The notes beneath the pieces are model-generated. The model saw only the letters and a program-made list of their open reading frames with translations. It was not told the origin of the DNA and ran no database searches. A DNA stretch of 55,206 bases from Opitutia bacterium (GTDB taxonomy: Bacteria > Verrucomicrobiota > Verrucomicrobiia > Opitutales > Seribacteraceae): assembly GCA_002721705.1 (NCBI GenBank), contig PBLJ01000026.1:89102-144307 (forward strand), in the 5' to 3' direction. The translations under genes and the position numbers were made by a program. Shown in pieces: positions 47,670-55,206 of the stretch. Numbering within the stretch: position 1 is the stretch's first letter; each line of letters opens with the position of its first letter.

Positions 47670-47981
47670 ATGAAAATGCGCATGTTTTTTCACTTGTCGA
47701 GATGGCTCCTCGTTACGGGTGCAATTGCTTTTATTGCTGGGTGCGCTTCAGATGATGAAGCGGACCAGTTGAGCCCGGGATTGGAGGAGATTCCTGCAGG
47801 AGACTTGGTCAATTATCATCCTAATGGAGAAAAAAAGCTGGAAGAGTCCTATGATGGATACGTTCTTCACGGTTGGCAGACGATATGGGACGAAATGGGA
47901 AACATTATCCATCAACGTCGATACGAACAAGGCAAAGTTGTTGAAATCCGTTACGAGGATGGCAAAAAGGTCGGCGACTAA
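47670..47981 (+). CDS. Small MORN-type lipoprotein
   Basis: The 103-residue lipoprotein (lipobox AFIAGC, C25) has an acidic spacer and a mature part made of YwqK/MORN-type units: NYHPNGEKKLEESYDG, HGWQTIWDEMGNIIHQRRYEQGK and RYEDGKKVGD. It is divergent from the gntK operon (55 bases between starts) and is followed 52 bases later by the 2-keto-3-deoxy-sugar dehydratase gene. It is a close relative in type to the MORN lipoprotein at the other end of that operon. The function is unknown. Confidence 0.8.
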   Translation: MKMRMFFHLSRWLLVTGAIAFIAGCASDDEADQLSPGLEEIPAGDLVNYHPNGEKKLEESYDGYVLHGWQTIWDEMGNIIHQRRYEQGKVVEIRYEDGKKVGD

Positions 47982-48033
47982 CCTTTTCACAAGCAATTTA
48001 AATTTTGCGTTTTAGTCTTACGAACAAAGGTTT

Positions 48034-48873
48034 ATGAAATTATACAAGACCAGAAAAGGTCCTGTTTTGGAGGCCGGCCAAGGCTTTCGTTTGTTGTCTG
48101 GTGAAAGCGATTGGGATTCTCTTGTAAACCGTGATGATCTGCGTCTACGGCTTGAGGAACTTGCCGCCCTTGAAGATCCTTCTGATGAGGCGGCGACGGC
48201 AGCCTGCGAAGAACTACTTGCCCCCATCGGATCCCAAGAAGTTTGGGCGGCGGGCGTCACCTATTTTTCCAGTCGCTTGGCCCGCATGGAAGAATCGCGT
48301 GATGCAGGGGGGGGAGATTTTTACAGTCGTGTTTACGAGGCGGATCGTCCCGAGCTTTTCATGAAGGCAACACCTGCTCGTGTGGTCCACCCCGGCGAGC
48401 CCTTTCGCATCCGATCCGATTCCCAATGGGACGTGCCCGAGCCTGAACTCACGCTCTTCGTTACCTCTTCCGGGGAAATCGTAGCCTATTCGGTGGGAAA
48501 CGACGTCAGTTCTCGTAGCATCGAGGGAGAAAACCCGCTTTATCTTCCTCAAGCCAAGACTTACGACGATTGCGCCTGCATCGGGCCGTGTCTTTACGTT
48601 CCTGAAGCACCTTTGCCGCCCGAAACAAAGATTAGTTTGGAAATATGCCGCCAGGAACAAATTGTTTTCACTGAGGCAGTTCTTTTACGGCAAATGAAGC
48701 GAACCCCAGAGGAGCTTGTGGACTTCCTTTTTCGTGAGACGAGTTTCACCGACGGCGTATTTCTCATGACCGGAACCGGTATCGTGCCGGGAACCGACTT
48801 TACCTTGCTTTCAGGTGACCAAGTCTCCATTTCCATCGATGGAATAGGGACCCTGACCAACTCAGTGGCCTGA
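48034..48873 (+). CDS. FAH-family 2-keto-3-deoxy-pentonate dehydratase
   Basis: The 279-residue protein belongs to the fumarylacetoacetate-hydrolase fold. The metal ligands E136 and E138 lie in [10 protein letters not shown]. The [25 protein letters not shown] stretch (shown in part as [20 protein letters not shown]) and ACIGPCLY are characteristic of 2-keto-3-deoxy-D-arabinonate dehydratases. Such enzymes convert 2-keto-3-deoxy-pentonates to 2-oxoglutarate semialdehyde. The next gene encodes the enzyme that oxidises this product, which strongly supports the assignment over other FAH activities. Which pentose is the parent sugar cannot be said. Confidence 0.85.
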   Translation: MKLYKTRKGPVLEAGQGFRLLSGESDWDSLVNRDDLRLRLEELAALEDPSDEAATAACEELLAPIGSQEVWAAGVTYFSSRLARMEESRDAGGGDFYSRVYEADRPELFMKATPARVVHPGEPFRIRSDSQWDVPEPELTLFVTSSGEIVAYSVGNDVSSRSIEGENPLYLPQAKTYDDCACIGPCLYVPEAPLPPETKISLEICRQEQIVFTEAVLLRQMKRTPEELVDFLFRETSFTDGVFLMTGTGIVPGTDFTLLSGDQVSISIDGIGTLTNSVA

Positions 48874-48914
48874 ACAGTTCCTCGATTTTCATCAACCCAA
48901 CACTGGTAAATTTC

Positions 48915-50495
48915 ATGCCCGATACAGAAACATCACTCATTGGTTCCTCCCGTGGCAATAGCTTGGACGAGGTTTTTCAAGCCGCCAATCCCGTAAACGG
49001 AGAGACTTTGCCGACCATTTATGCTTCCGCCAGTGAAGCCGAAACCGATCGCGCCGTTGAGTTGGCGCAGCAAGCCAACCCTATCCTGCAGGCATTGTCC
49101 GGTGCCGAGAAAGCCAAATTCCTTCGACAAGTTGCAGACAACGTCGATGCGATTGTCGAAGACTTGGTTGCGATTGTCCCGACGGAAACGGGCTTGCCTG
49201 AACCTCGCGTCCGCGGCGAGACCGGGCGAACCTCCGGACAACTTCGCATGTTCGCCGATTTAGTCGAGGAAGGTTCTTGGGTGGACGCCAGAATTGATCA
49301 TGCCATTCCCGATCGGCAGCCCATCCCTAAGCCGGATTTGCGTTCAATGCTCAGGCCGGTTGGTCCGGTTGCGGTTTTTTGCGCAAGCAATTTCCCTTTG
49401 GCTTTTTCAGTTGCTGGGGGAGACACGGCCTCGGCCTTGGCCGCTGGTTGCCCCGTAATAGTCAAGGCGCATCATGCTCATCCCGGAACTGCCTTGGCAG
49501 TCGCTCGAGCCGTGGCTTCGGCGGTCGAGACCTGCGGATTGCCTGAAGGCACCTTCTCCCTGCTCTTTGGTGGAGGTCGTACAATCGGGCAAAGGCTTGT
49601 TTCTCATCCCGCCCTTAAAGCCGTTGGTTTCACCGGTTCGAGATCAGGGGGACGAGCATTGTCCGATTTGGCTGCAGCCCGTTCCGAGCCCATTCCCGTG
49701 TTCGCTGAAATGAGCAGCGTCAACCCGATTTTCTTACTGCCGAGCGCTCTTGCCGATGGAGTGGAGGAAATTGCTCAGGGACTCCACCAGTCCGCTACCT
49801 TGGGAGTAGGGCAGTTTTGCACGAACCCCGGAATTGTGTTCTATCAACAGGGGAGTTCGGGAGACGCCTTTCGTAGTCATTACGCCCAATTGATGACGGA
49901 ATCGCCAACTGCTCCCATGCTGCACAGTGGCATTCGAGATGCATACCGAAACGGCGTTTCCACTTTTTCACAACTGTCCGAGGTGGAGACGTTGGCTGCT
50001 CTCAGCGACTCGCAAGAAGGCCTTGGTTGCCATGTCGGCTCCGCTGTTTTTGAGGCTTCCGCCGAAAACTTTTTGTCGAACGACGCCTTGTCCGATGAAA
50101 TCTTCGGGCCTTGCACCTTGCTTGTCGCATGTTCGGATACTGTTCAAATGCAAGAGATTGCCCGACAACTAGAAGGGCAATTGACAGCCAGTGTCTTCGG
50201 TAATGAAGATGAGCTCGAACAAGCGGACGATCTCGTGGCTATTCTGGAGACCAAGTCGGGACGCTTGCTTTTCAATCAATTTCCCACTGGTGTGGAAGTG
50301 TGCCCATCGATCGTCCATGGAGGACCTTATCCCGCTACTTCGGACGGACGTTCCACTTCCGTTGGAACAGGGGCAATCCTTCGGTTTGCTCGCCCCGTTT
50401 GCTATCAAGGTTTTCCTGAAGATCGTCTGCCGGACGAACTCAAGGACAGCAACCCGCTTGCTATCCGGCGCGTGATCGATGGGAGCTCATCCTAG
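48915..50495 (+). CDS. 2-oxoglutarate semialdehyde (2,5-dioxovalerate) dehydrogenase
   Basis: The 526-residue protein is an aldehyde dehydrogenase of the KGSADH group. Catalytic C302 lies in GQFCTNPG and general base E265 in VFAEMSSVNP. The FASNFPLAFSVAGGDTASALAAGCPVI region (as ASNFPLAFSVAGGD), HPGT and GFTGSRSGGRAL segments are also typical of this group. It oxidises 2-oxoglutarate semialdehyde to 2-oxoglutarate using NAD(P)+. It lies 41 bases after the FAH-family dehydratase gene. The pair is the final part of the Weimberg-type oxidative pentose pathway or of hexuronate/hydroxyproline breakdown. Confidence 0.9.
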   Translation: MPDTETSLIGSSRGNSLDEVFQAANPVNGETLPTIYASASEAETDRAVELAQQANPILQALSGAEKAKFLRQVADNVDAIVEDLVAIVPTETGLPEPRVRGETGRTSGQLRMFADLVEEGSWVDARIDHAIPDRQPIPKPDLRSMLRPVGPVAVFCASNFPLAFSVAGGDTASALAAGCPVIVKAHHAHPGTALAVARAVASAVETCGLPEGTFSLLFGGGRTIGQRLVSHPALKAVGFTGSRSGGRALSDLAAARSEPIPVFAEMSSVNPIFLLPSALADGVEEIAQGLHQSATLGVGQFCTNPGIVFYQQGSSGDAFRSHYAQLMTESPTAPMLHSGIRDAYRNGVSTFSQLSEVETLAALSDSQEGLGCHVGSAVFEASAENFLSNDALSDEIFGPCTLLVACSDTVQMQEIARQLEGQLTASVFGNEDELEQADDLVAILETKSGRLLFNQFPTGVEVCPSIVHGGPYPATSDGRSTSVGTGAILRFARPVCYQGFPEDRLPDELKDSNPLAIRRVIDGSSS

Positions 50496-50648
50496 AGCCA
50501 TTTCGCTCCCAGCTATCATTCCTTTTCACAGGCAGTGGAATTTCCATTTGCCTTCGAGCCAGAAAAGTCTTCCATGCGAAATCCACCTTTTATAATACCC
50601 AAAGCCCAGCAATGAGACAAAGTCTTTCTTGATGAATACCCTTTTTGC

Positions 50649-50679
50649 TTGACGGAAGTAAATACACCAAGTAATTATT
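50649..50679 (+). promoter_or_regulatory. Sigma-70-type promoter of the GTPase gene
   Basis: TTGACG (50649-50654) is followed after 18 bases by AATTAT (50673-50678) in an AT-rich block, about 30 bases before the GTG start of the FHA/GTPase gene. The 214-base gap to the preceding dehydrogenase gene and this element suggest that the GTPase pair has its own transcript. Confidence 0.55.
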
Positions 50680-50709
50680 TATCAGTTGCAGGCTTAATAT
50701 CAAGTAGTC

Positions 50710-52497
50710 GTGATTCTAAAGAAAAACCAAATAGGTATCTATCATTGCCTGACAGGGGAGTATAGAACACTAGAAAAATTCCCTTTTATCGTTGGATGCC
50801 TTCCCGGGGCTGATTGGAAGGTGCCTCCTCCCGAGGAAACTCCCGATTGGGAGGGAGCTTGCATGATCAAGAAGTCGGGTTCCACCTACAGGCTCGTGGC
50901 AAATAAGAAGAATGACAACTTGTTGCTCATTAATGGTGGACCCGTTACGGAACCCTTCAGCGTCGAGGAAAACCAAGTGTGCACTTTGCAGTTTGGGTGC
51001 ACGCCGCTTGTAGTGTTTGCCGGAAAGGATCCCAAGGCCACTTCCGACCAGATTACAAGGGATCGTTGGGAGGTAATTAACGGTCGTTCCGGCGGAACGC
51101 TTGGCGAGACAAATCTCTTTGGCATTCCCGATTTGATAAGAGAAATGGGGGCTAGTTTCGAAGATTGCGCGATAAAGCCGGTAGGTTTGGATTGCGCATT
51201 CTGGGTAGTTTCCATGGTGGACGCGCTCACTCCACCTGATGAAGAGCTGGAAGAAGACCCCGATGAAGAATACAAGGCTCCCGTCGTGGTGGATCCCGAC
51301 CGAGGCGAATTCACCTGTCCTATTTGCTGGTTGAAATTCGATCGTCCGGACGTTCTCAGTATAGCGGTACATGAGGATTTAAGGGGTGACCCGAAACTTG
51401 GTGACGACGCCATGCTTCGTTTCGTTCCCACCGAGTTCAATTCGATTGGCCAAGCCTTGGATCCCATGGGCTTGCCCACGGTTGATGGAGCTTGCCCTCA
51501 TTGTCACCGGAAAATGCCACCTGGCTTCATGGACGTGCCCCACCACATCTTGTCGATCGTGGGCGCTCCCAGTGCAGGGAAATCCTACTACTTGGCTGTG
51601 TTGGTCCGCAACTTGCAACGAACCTTGTTTCAGAAATTCAACGTTGCTTTCCGAGATGCCGATCCTACTTGCAACGCCATTCTCAACGCCATGAGGAACC
51701 GGTTGTTCGCGGCTTCGGGTGTGGAGACTGCGATGTTAATCAAAACACAATTGGAAGGGGAGATGTACGAACGATTACCCCGTCACGGAAAGGTCGTGGC
51801 TTTGCCCAAACCATTTATCTTTAGTTTGTCCGACCCAAGGGGAAGTGGCCATGATTGTTCCTTGATTTTCTACGACAACGCCGGAGAGCATTTCGAGCCA
51901 GGCATTGCAAACGAAGAATCTCCCGGGGCTTTGCACGTGGCGAGTTCCGCAGGTATCTTTTTTCTATTCGATCCCATTGCCAGTCCTGAATTTCGTCGTG
52001 TCTTGCGGGGACATGATGATCCGCAGTTCGCGATTGACGAGGCTGGAAATCGTCTGGACCAGCAAGATATCATAATGGCTGAATTGGAGATTCGAGTGAA
52101 ACAGAACAAGAACATTGCCATTCAAGAAAAGATTGATGCGCCGATGGCGGTGATGATTGGTAAATGCGATATTCTGGAGGATCACATTGATTGGGACCTG
52201 ATACGCAATCCCATCGTCGAAAATCGCCTCGACATGGAGTCTCTCGAGAATAATTCCACCATCTTGAGGAACTTTCTGATGGAGATGCATCCATCGATCG
52301 TAGCCAATTCGGAAGCCTTGTCCAGTAACGTCAAATTCTTTCCTGTAAGCGCGTTCGGACACAGCCCGCGAACTTTCAAGAGAGGCGATCAATCATTCAT
52401 CGCCCCGAATCCTGAAAAGATTGACCCTGTAATGATCGAGGTTCCTACGATTTGGGTTCTTTCCGAAATCGTTCCCGACCTCGTTCCCGTTGCCTAA
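50710..52497 (+). CDS. FHA-like / zinc-ribbon / P-loop GTPase (DO-GTPase-like)
   Basis: The 595-residue cytosolic protein has an N-terminal FHA-like beta domain (about 1-105: FPFIVGCLPGADWKVPPPEE ... NLLLINGGPV) and a zinc ribbon with C203-P-I-C206 and C262-P-H-C265. A GTPase-like domain follows: P-loop GAPSAGKS (285-292), D389-N-A-G392 (Walker B/G3) and GKCD (484-487, the G4 position). The combination of a zinc ribbon, a GAPxAGKS loop and DNAG resembles the double-GTPase (DO-GTPase type 2) proteins. Those are encoded beside GAP1-type proteins in computationally described prokaryotic conflict systems. The next gene 36 bases later fits that partner. A GTG start is used and no ribosome-binding site is obvious. 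The function is inferred from architecture and context. Confidence 0.75.
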   Translation: MILKKNQIGIYHCLTGEYRTLEKFPFIVGCLPGADWKVPPPEETPDWEGACMIKKSGSTYRLVANKKNDNLLLINGGPVTEPFSVEENQVCTLQFGCTPLVVFAGKDPKATSDQITRDRWEVINGRSGGTLGETNLFGIPDLIREMGASFEDCAIKPVGLDCAFWVVSMVDALTPPDEELEEDPDEEYKAPVVVDPDRGEFTCPICWLKFDRPDVLSIAVHEDLRGDPKLGDDAMLRFVPTEFNSIGQALDPMGLPTVDGACPHCHRKMPPGFMDVPHHILSIVGAPSAGKSYYLAVLVRNLQRTLFQKFNVAFRDADPTCNAILNAMRNRLFAASGVETAMLIKTQLEGEMYERLPRHGKVVALPKPFIFSLSDPRGSGHDCSLIFYDNAGEHFEPGIANEESPGALHVASSAGIFFLFDPIASPEFRRVLRGHDDPQFAIDEAGNRLDQQDIIMAELEIRVKQNKNIAIQEKIDAPMAVMIGKCDILEDHIDWDLIRNPIVENRLDMESLENNSTILRNFLMEMHPSIVANSEALSSNVKFFPVSAFGHSPRTFKRGDQSFIAPNPEKIDPVMIEVPTIWVLSEIVPDLVPVA

Positions 52498-52533
52498 GAA
52501 AAGCACAACCAACGCGTCAAGTATTTAAAGGGA

Positions 52534-55206
52534 ATGGCTCGACAAATGATCTTCACCAGTACGCCGCAGGGCCTTGAGCCCGGGCGAACTGGATTTTGCA
52601 CGGTGGCTCGTCATCGCAGCTTGCCCAGTCGCTTGGTACGGGAGTTGGAGAGAACCAGCGTCTACGACTTCAACCTCGGAGAAGGAGCCAAAGCCCAAAT
52701 CAACAGTTTTCGGCGTTTCGATTTGGGGTCAGAGCAATTTTATGCGCTTACTAGGATTCGCGATTCCGGTTTGGATTACACCAATCGAACAAATTATATC
52801 GCCCACCATTTGATTTTCGATGGGTTGGAGGTTGCCGTTAGCCCGAGTCCAGCCGAGATTTTTTTACAGTGGGACGGATGGCTTGACTTGTGGGAAGGTT
52901 CAGCCCGCTGGTTCGAAGACGCGGAAATCACGGATGTTTCATCCTGCAAAATGCAAGGATTGTCCCCGGCCCAAAGTTGGCAGCATGCAACGAACGATGG
53001 CGGTAATGCTGCTTATCTTGTAGCTGAAAAAGCTGCTCATCCCATCTTGCTGGAGTTTGAGCCAGGACAGGAAGATGATTTGCTGCTTAAATTTGCCGAG
53101 TCCTGTGCTTTGCTGTCCATGCCCATGGAGGCTTGGCAATTCCCCTTCACCACCTATCTCCAGGAAACCGATGATGCAAAGGAGTTCGCTTGGGTGGGTG
53201 GTTGCGGTCAACCTTCAGTTGAAAGGCTCAAGCAGAGTGGGGTTCCGAATCATTTGAATTTTATTGAGTTCGACCAGCTCGCGGTGAAGGACCCCATGGA
53301 TGAGAAGATGGTGTTCGTTGCTCGAAATGGACGCAAAGCTGCAATCAAGAAGAAAGCTCCACCGCCCGTTGCCGAGGAAAGCGCGGCGGTAGGCGGTTCC
53401 GTGGTCGAGTCAGTCCAGGAGCCCAAGTCCACCACCATTCGCTCTGGACGACAAGAAGGAGCGGGAGGGTTTTCTCGTGTGGAGAAGGAGCAATATCGTC
53501 AGGCGGCGGCGTCTCATGCAACGGCTCAAGCCGCGGTTACGTCGCAGACCGGAACAAGCGGTAAAAAGCGGAAGAAAAGTCCGAAATGGCCATGGGTTGC
53601 CGGACTTGCTGCAGTTATGCTCCTAGCTGTTTTCGCTGTTCTCAAAACGGATCCATTTGGGTGGTTCGCCGAGGAATCGAGTGAAGCCTCAAATTTCGGA
53701 GAGGATGATCTACATTCTCAAACGGGTGGTGATGGGAATGGAGATGAAGAAAATACCGATACCCTTCCTCCGAAGGGTGGTACTAATGGCAATTCTCAAA
53801 ACACCGATCCCGAGCAATCCAGCTCGAAAAATGAGTTTCGAGCGGGGATACCGCTCTTGGTTAAAGTTACGGCCAAGGACAAACGCAACAATTGGATTGA
53901 ACTGCAAGTGGGCTCTTCTGCTCCTCGCGAATTTCCATTGTCCGAAAAGGTGTTCGAGCAGTTTGAAGACCAATTGAAAGAAGCGAAAAAGGATGATGAG
54001 TTAGCCGTGACTTTGACGAAGGACTCTGAGACAGGTGGTTTTTCCATCGTGTCTTTCGGACCACCTGAAATTGCTAGGCCAACTCCCCCCAGTCCCACGA
54101 ACCTCGACGGCCAAATCTCAGTCAAGGATTTGCGCTCCCCACTTATTATTCGATCCGAAGAAAAACAGATCGATTTCGAAACGAATCAGGGGCTTTTCAC
54201 TTATAAATTCGATAGCCCCGAAGAGGTGGAGCGCTTTTATGAATTGAGACGACTGGAAGAAGCAGGTCGCATGGAAGAAGTGTCGTTCAAGTACAGGATA
54301 GAGAATGGAGTTGTGCGGGATTTCAGTTTTTCAATTCCATCCGCTGCCGCGATTACTCAGGTTCCCACCCCGTCTCCAACCGTCCCACCAGCTTTCCCCG
54401 TTTCCATGAGTTACGTTCTTTGGCTAGACCAACGGGAGTTTGACAACCCAAACAATAAGTCATTGTCGCTCAGTGGTGACGTCGATTTTGTTCAACGCTT
54501 GAAAAAAGCGCTGACACGTTTGTCGCAAGCGGGTGATCAAGGCAATGTCTGGGAAACCGACTACATGGGTCCTCAGTCCTTCATCGAGACACCATCCTTG
54601 AAAGGCTCCCAGCGCCATCAAGTCATCTTTGACGCGGACACGTCGGAATTTCTGGGAAAAGATCAGTTTCACTTGATGACTCCTGGTGAAAACGGGGAGA
54701 AGGGGAAATTGTTTCTCAAGTTTCTTTTCAAGTCATCTTCCGAAGTGAATCTGATTATGGAAAGCCAAGAGGCCAAAAATGCGGCTTTTCATGGATCCTT
54801 GATGCGATTCCCCGATTTCGAGACTAACTTGGCGATGGATCTCTATTTGTTGTCCGAAAGAGTGGTAAGCAAAAAGGGTAAGGATGTATCCAAATCCTTC
54901 CTCTCGCTTACAAACGATCGTGTTTCTTTAACTAAGCAAGGTGCGTTTGAAAACGGCTTGCGCGTTCTCGGCATGAATGGACCGCTGACTCACAGGCTGT
55001 CGGTAAAACCAAGTCGAGAAGTGTATTTTGGGAGTGGATTGGTCCCCACGGATTTCACCAATAAAAAGCTGGTCGATTTCCCCAATTTGCTGGTCAAGCC
55101 CGTCCCTGGGAATGCCCTTGCCTGTGAATTAGACTTGTTTGCCGATTACGTACCGAGTTTGCGGCTGGCGTTCCAGCAAGAGATAGCAAAGCGAAAGAAG
55201 GTTCAG
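52534..55206 (+). CDS. GAP1-N-like transmembrane partner of the GTPase (runs off window)
   Basis: The frame from the ATG at 52534 is open for 891 codons to the window edge, so the end is missing. The N-terminus, MARQMIFTSTPQGLEPGRTG then FCTVARHRSLPSRLVRELE, matches the start of GTPase-associated protein 1 (GAP1-N type 2). The cytosolic domain covers about residues 1-260. A Lys/Arg-rich linker leads to one transmembrane helix (about 352-371, WVAGLAAVMLLAVFAV), then an acidic Gly/Asn/Asp linker and at least 440 extracytoplasmic beta-rich residues. An alternative ATG at 52546 is possible. It is cotranscribed with the FHA/GTPase gene. A membrane signal relay from outside to a GTPase is the simplest reading; the exact role is unknown. 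Confidence 0.75.
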   Translation, partial: MARQMIFTSTPQGLEPGRTGFCTVARHRSLPSRLVRELERTSVYDFNLGEGAKAQINSFRRFDLGSEQFYALTRIRDSGLDYTNRTNYIAHHLIFDGLEVAVSPSPAEIFLQWDGWLDLWEGSARWFEDAEITDVSSCKMQGLSPAQSWQHATNDGGNAAYLVAEKAAHPILLEFEPGQEDDLLLKFAESCALLSMPMEAWQFPFTTYLQETDDAKEFAWVGGCGQPSVERLKQSGVPNHLNFIEFDQLAVKDPMDEKMVFVARNGRKAAIKKKAPPPVAEESAAVGGSVVESVQEPKSTTIRSGRQEGAGGFSRVEKEQYRQAAASHATAQAAVTSQTGTSGKKRKKSPKWPWVAGLAAVMLLAVFAVLKTDPFGWFAEESSEASNFGEDDLHSQTGGDGNGDEENTDTLPPKGGTNGNSQNTDPEQSSSKNEFRAGIPLLVKVTAKDKRNNWIELQVGSSAPREFPLSEKVFEQFEDQLKEAKKDDELAVTLTKDSETGGFSIVSFGPPEIARPTPPSPTNLDGQISVKDLRSPLIIRSEEKQIDFETNQGLFTYKFDSPEEVERFYELRRLEEAGRMEEVSFKYRIENGVVRDFSFSIPSAAAITQVPTPSPTVPPAFPVSMSYVLWLDQREFDNPNNKSLSLSGDVDFVQRLKKALTRLSQAGDQGNVWETDYMGPQSFIETPSLKGSQRHQVIFDADTSEFLGKDQFHLMTPGENGEKGKLFLKFLFKSSSEVNLIMESQEAKNAAFHGSLMRFPDFETNLAMDLYLLSERVVSKKGKDVSKSFLSLTNDRVSLTKQGAFENGLRVLGMNGPLTHRLSVKPSREVYFGSGLVPTDFTNKKLVDFPNLLVKPVPGNALACELDLFADYVPSLRLAFQQEIAKRKKVQ

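Overview
The window looks like the chromosome of a Gram-negative member of the PVC superphylum, most likely a marine Verrucomicrobiota of the Opitutae type. This assignment is inferred from gene content, not from a marker search. Supporting signs are a chlamydia-like (class Ic) ribonucleotide reductase, a giant FecR-domain protein with an Ala/Asp/Pro-rich linker, an ECF sigma/anti-sigma/DUF3106-like operon, many lipoproteins and outer-membrane proteins, and an acidic porin. I saw no tRNA, rRNA, CRISPR array, insertion sequence or prophage. Most of the window is ordinary chromosome, and coding density is high on both strands.

Left part (1-12555): the end of a comF-like gene, accD (with a degenerate zinc ribbon) and folC run rightwards. 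They meet a leftward ECF sigma operon. Then come tandem NrdR boxes and nrdB-nrdA, which end in a strong terminator. A TonB-dependent receptor follows, with a Fur-type palindrome in front of it. It converges on a def-fur operon.

Envelope block (12727-29302): first is a three-gene operon. It holds a multi-membrane protein whose last three helices look like MotA/TolQ/ExbB, a coiled-coil partner with an Asp inside its single N-terminal helix (ExbD/MotB-like), and a complete-looking bacterial STT3/PglB oligosaccharyltransferase. Next are a 1003-residue FecR protein, a beta-barrel, a FecR-like lipoprotein, a CsgG/FlgT-like protein and a COG3014-YcfL-LpoB lipoprotein set. Together these suggest a region devoted to building, energising and modifying the cell envelope.

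Housekeeping block (29305-45376): Rsm22-type methyltransferase, enolase, archaeal-type prolyl-tRNA synthetase, panC-nadB-panE (pantothenate and NAD precursors), hspQ, an acidic porin, a BamE-like protein, holA, cinA, uvrC, a CAP-domain protein and a PQQ-type beta-propeller.

Right part (45767-55206): a sugar-related cluster with gluconokinase, a DUF1080 lipoprotein, MORN-type lipoproteins, and a pair fitting the last two steps of the Weimberg pentose route (2-keto-3-deoxy-pentonate dehydratase and 2-oxoglutarate semialdehyde dehydrogenase). The window ends inside what looks like a GTPase-centred conflict or signalling system: an FHA-like/zinc-ribbon/P-loop GTPase gene followed by a GAP1-N-like transmembrane gene that is still open after 891 codons. 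This pair and the stator-like/STT3 operon are the best candidates for little-described biology.
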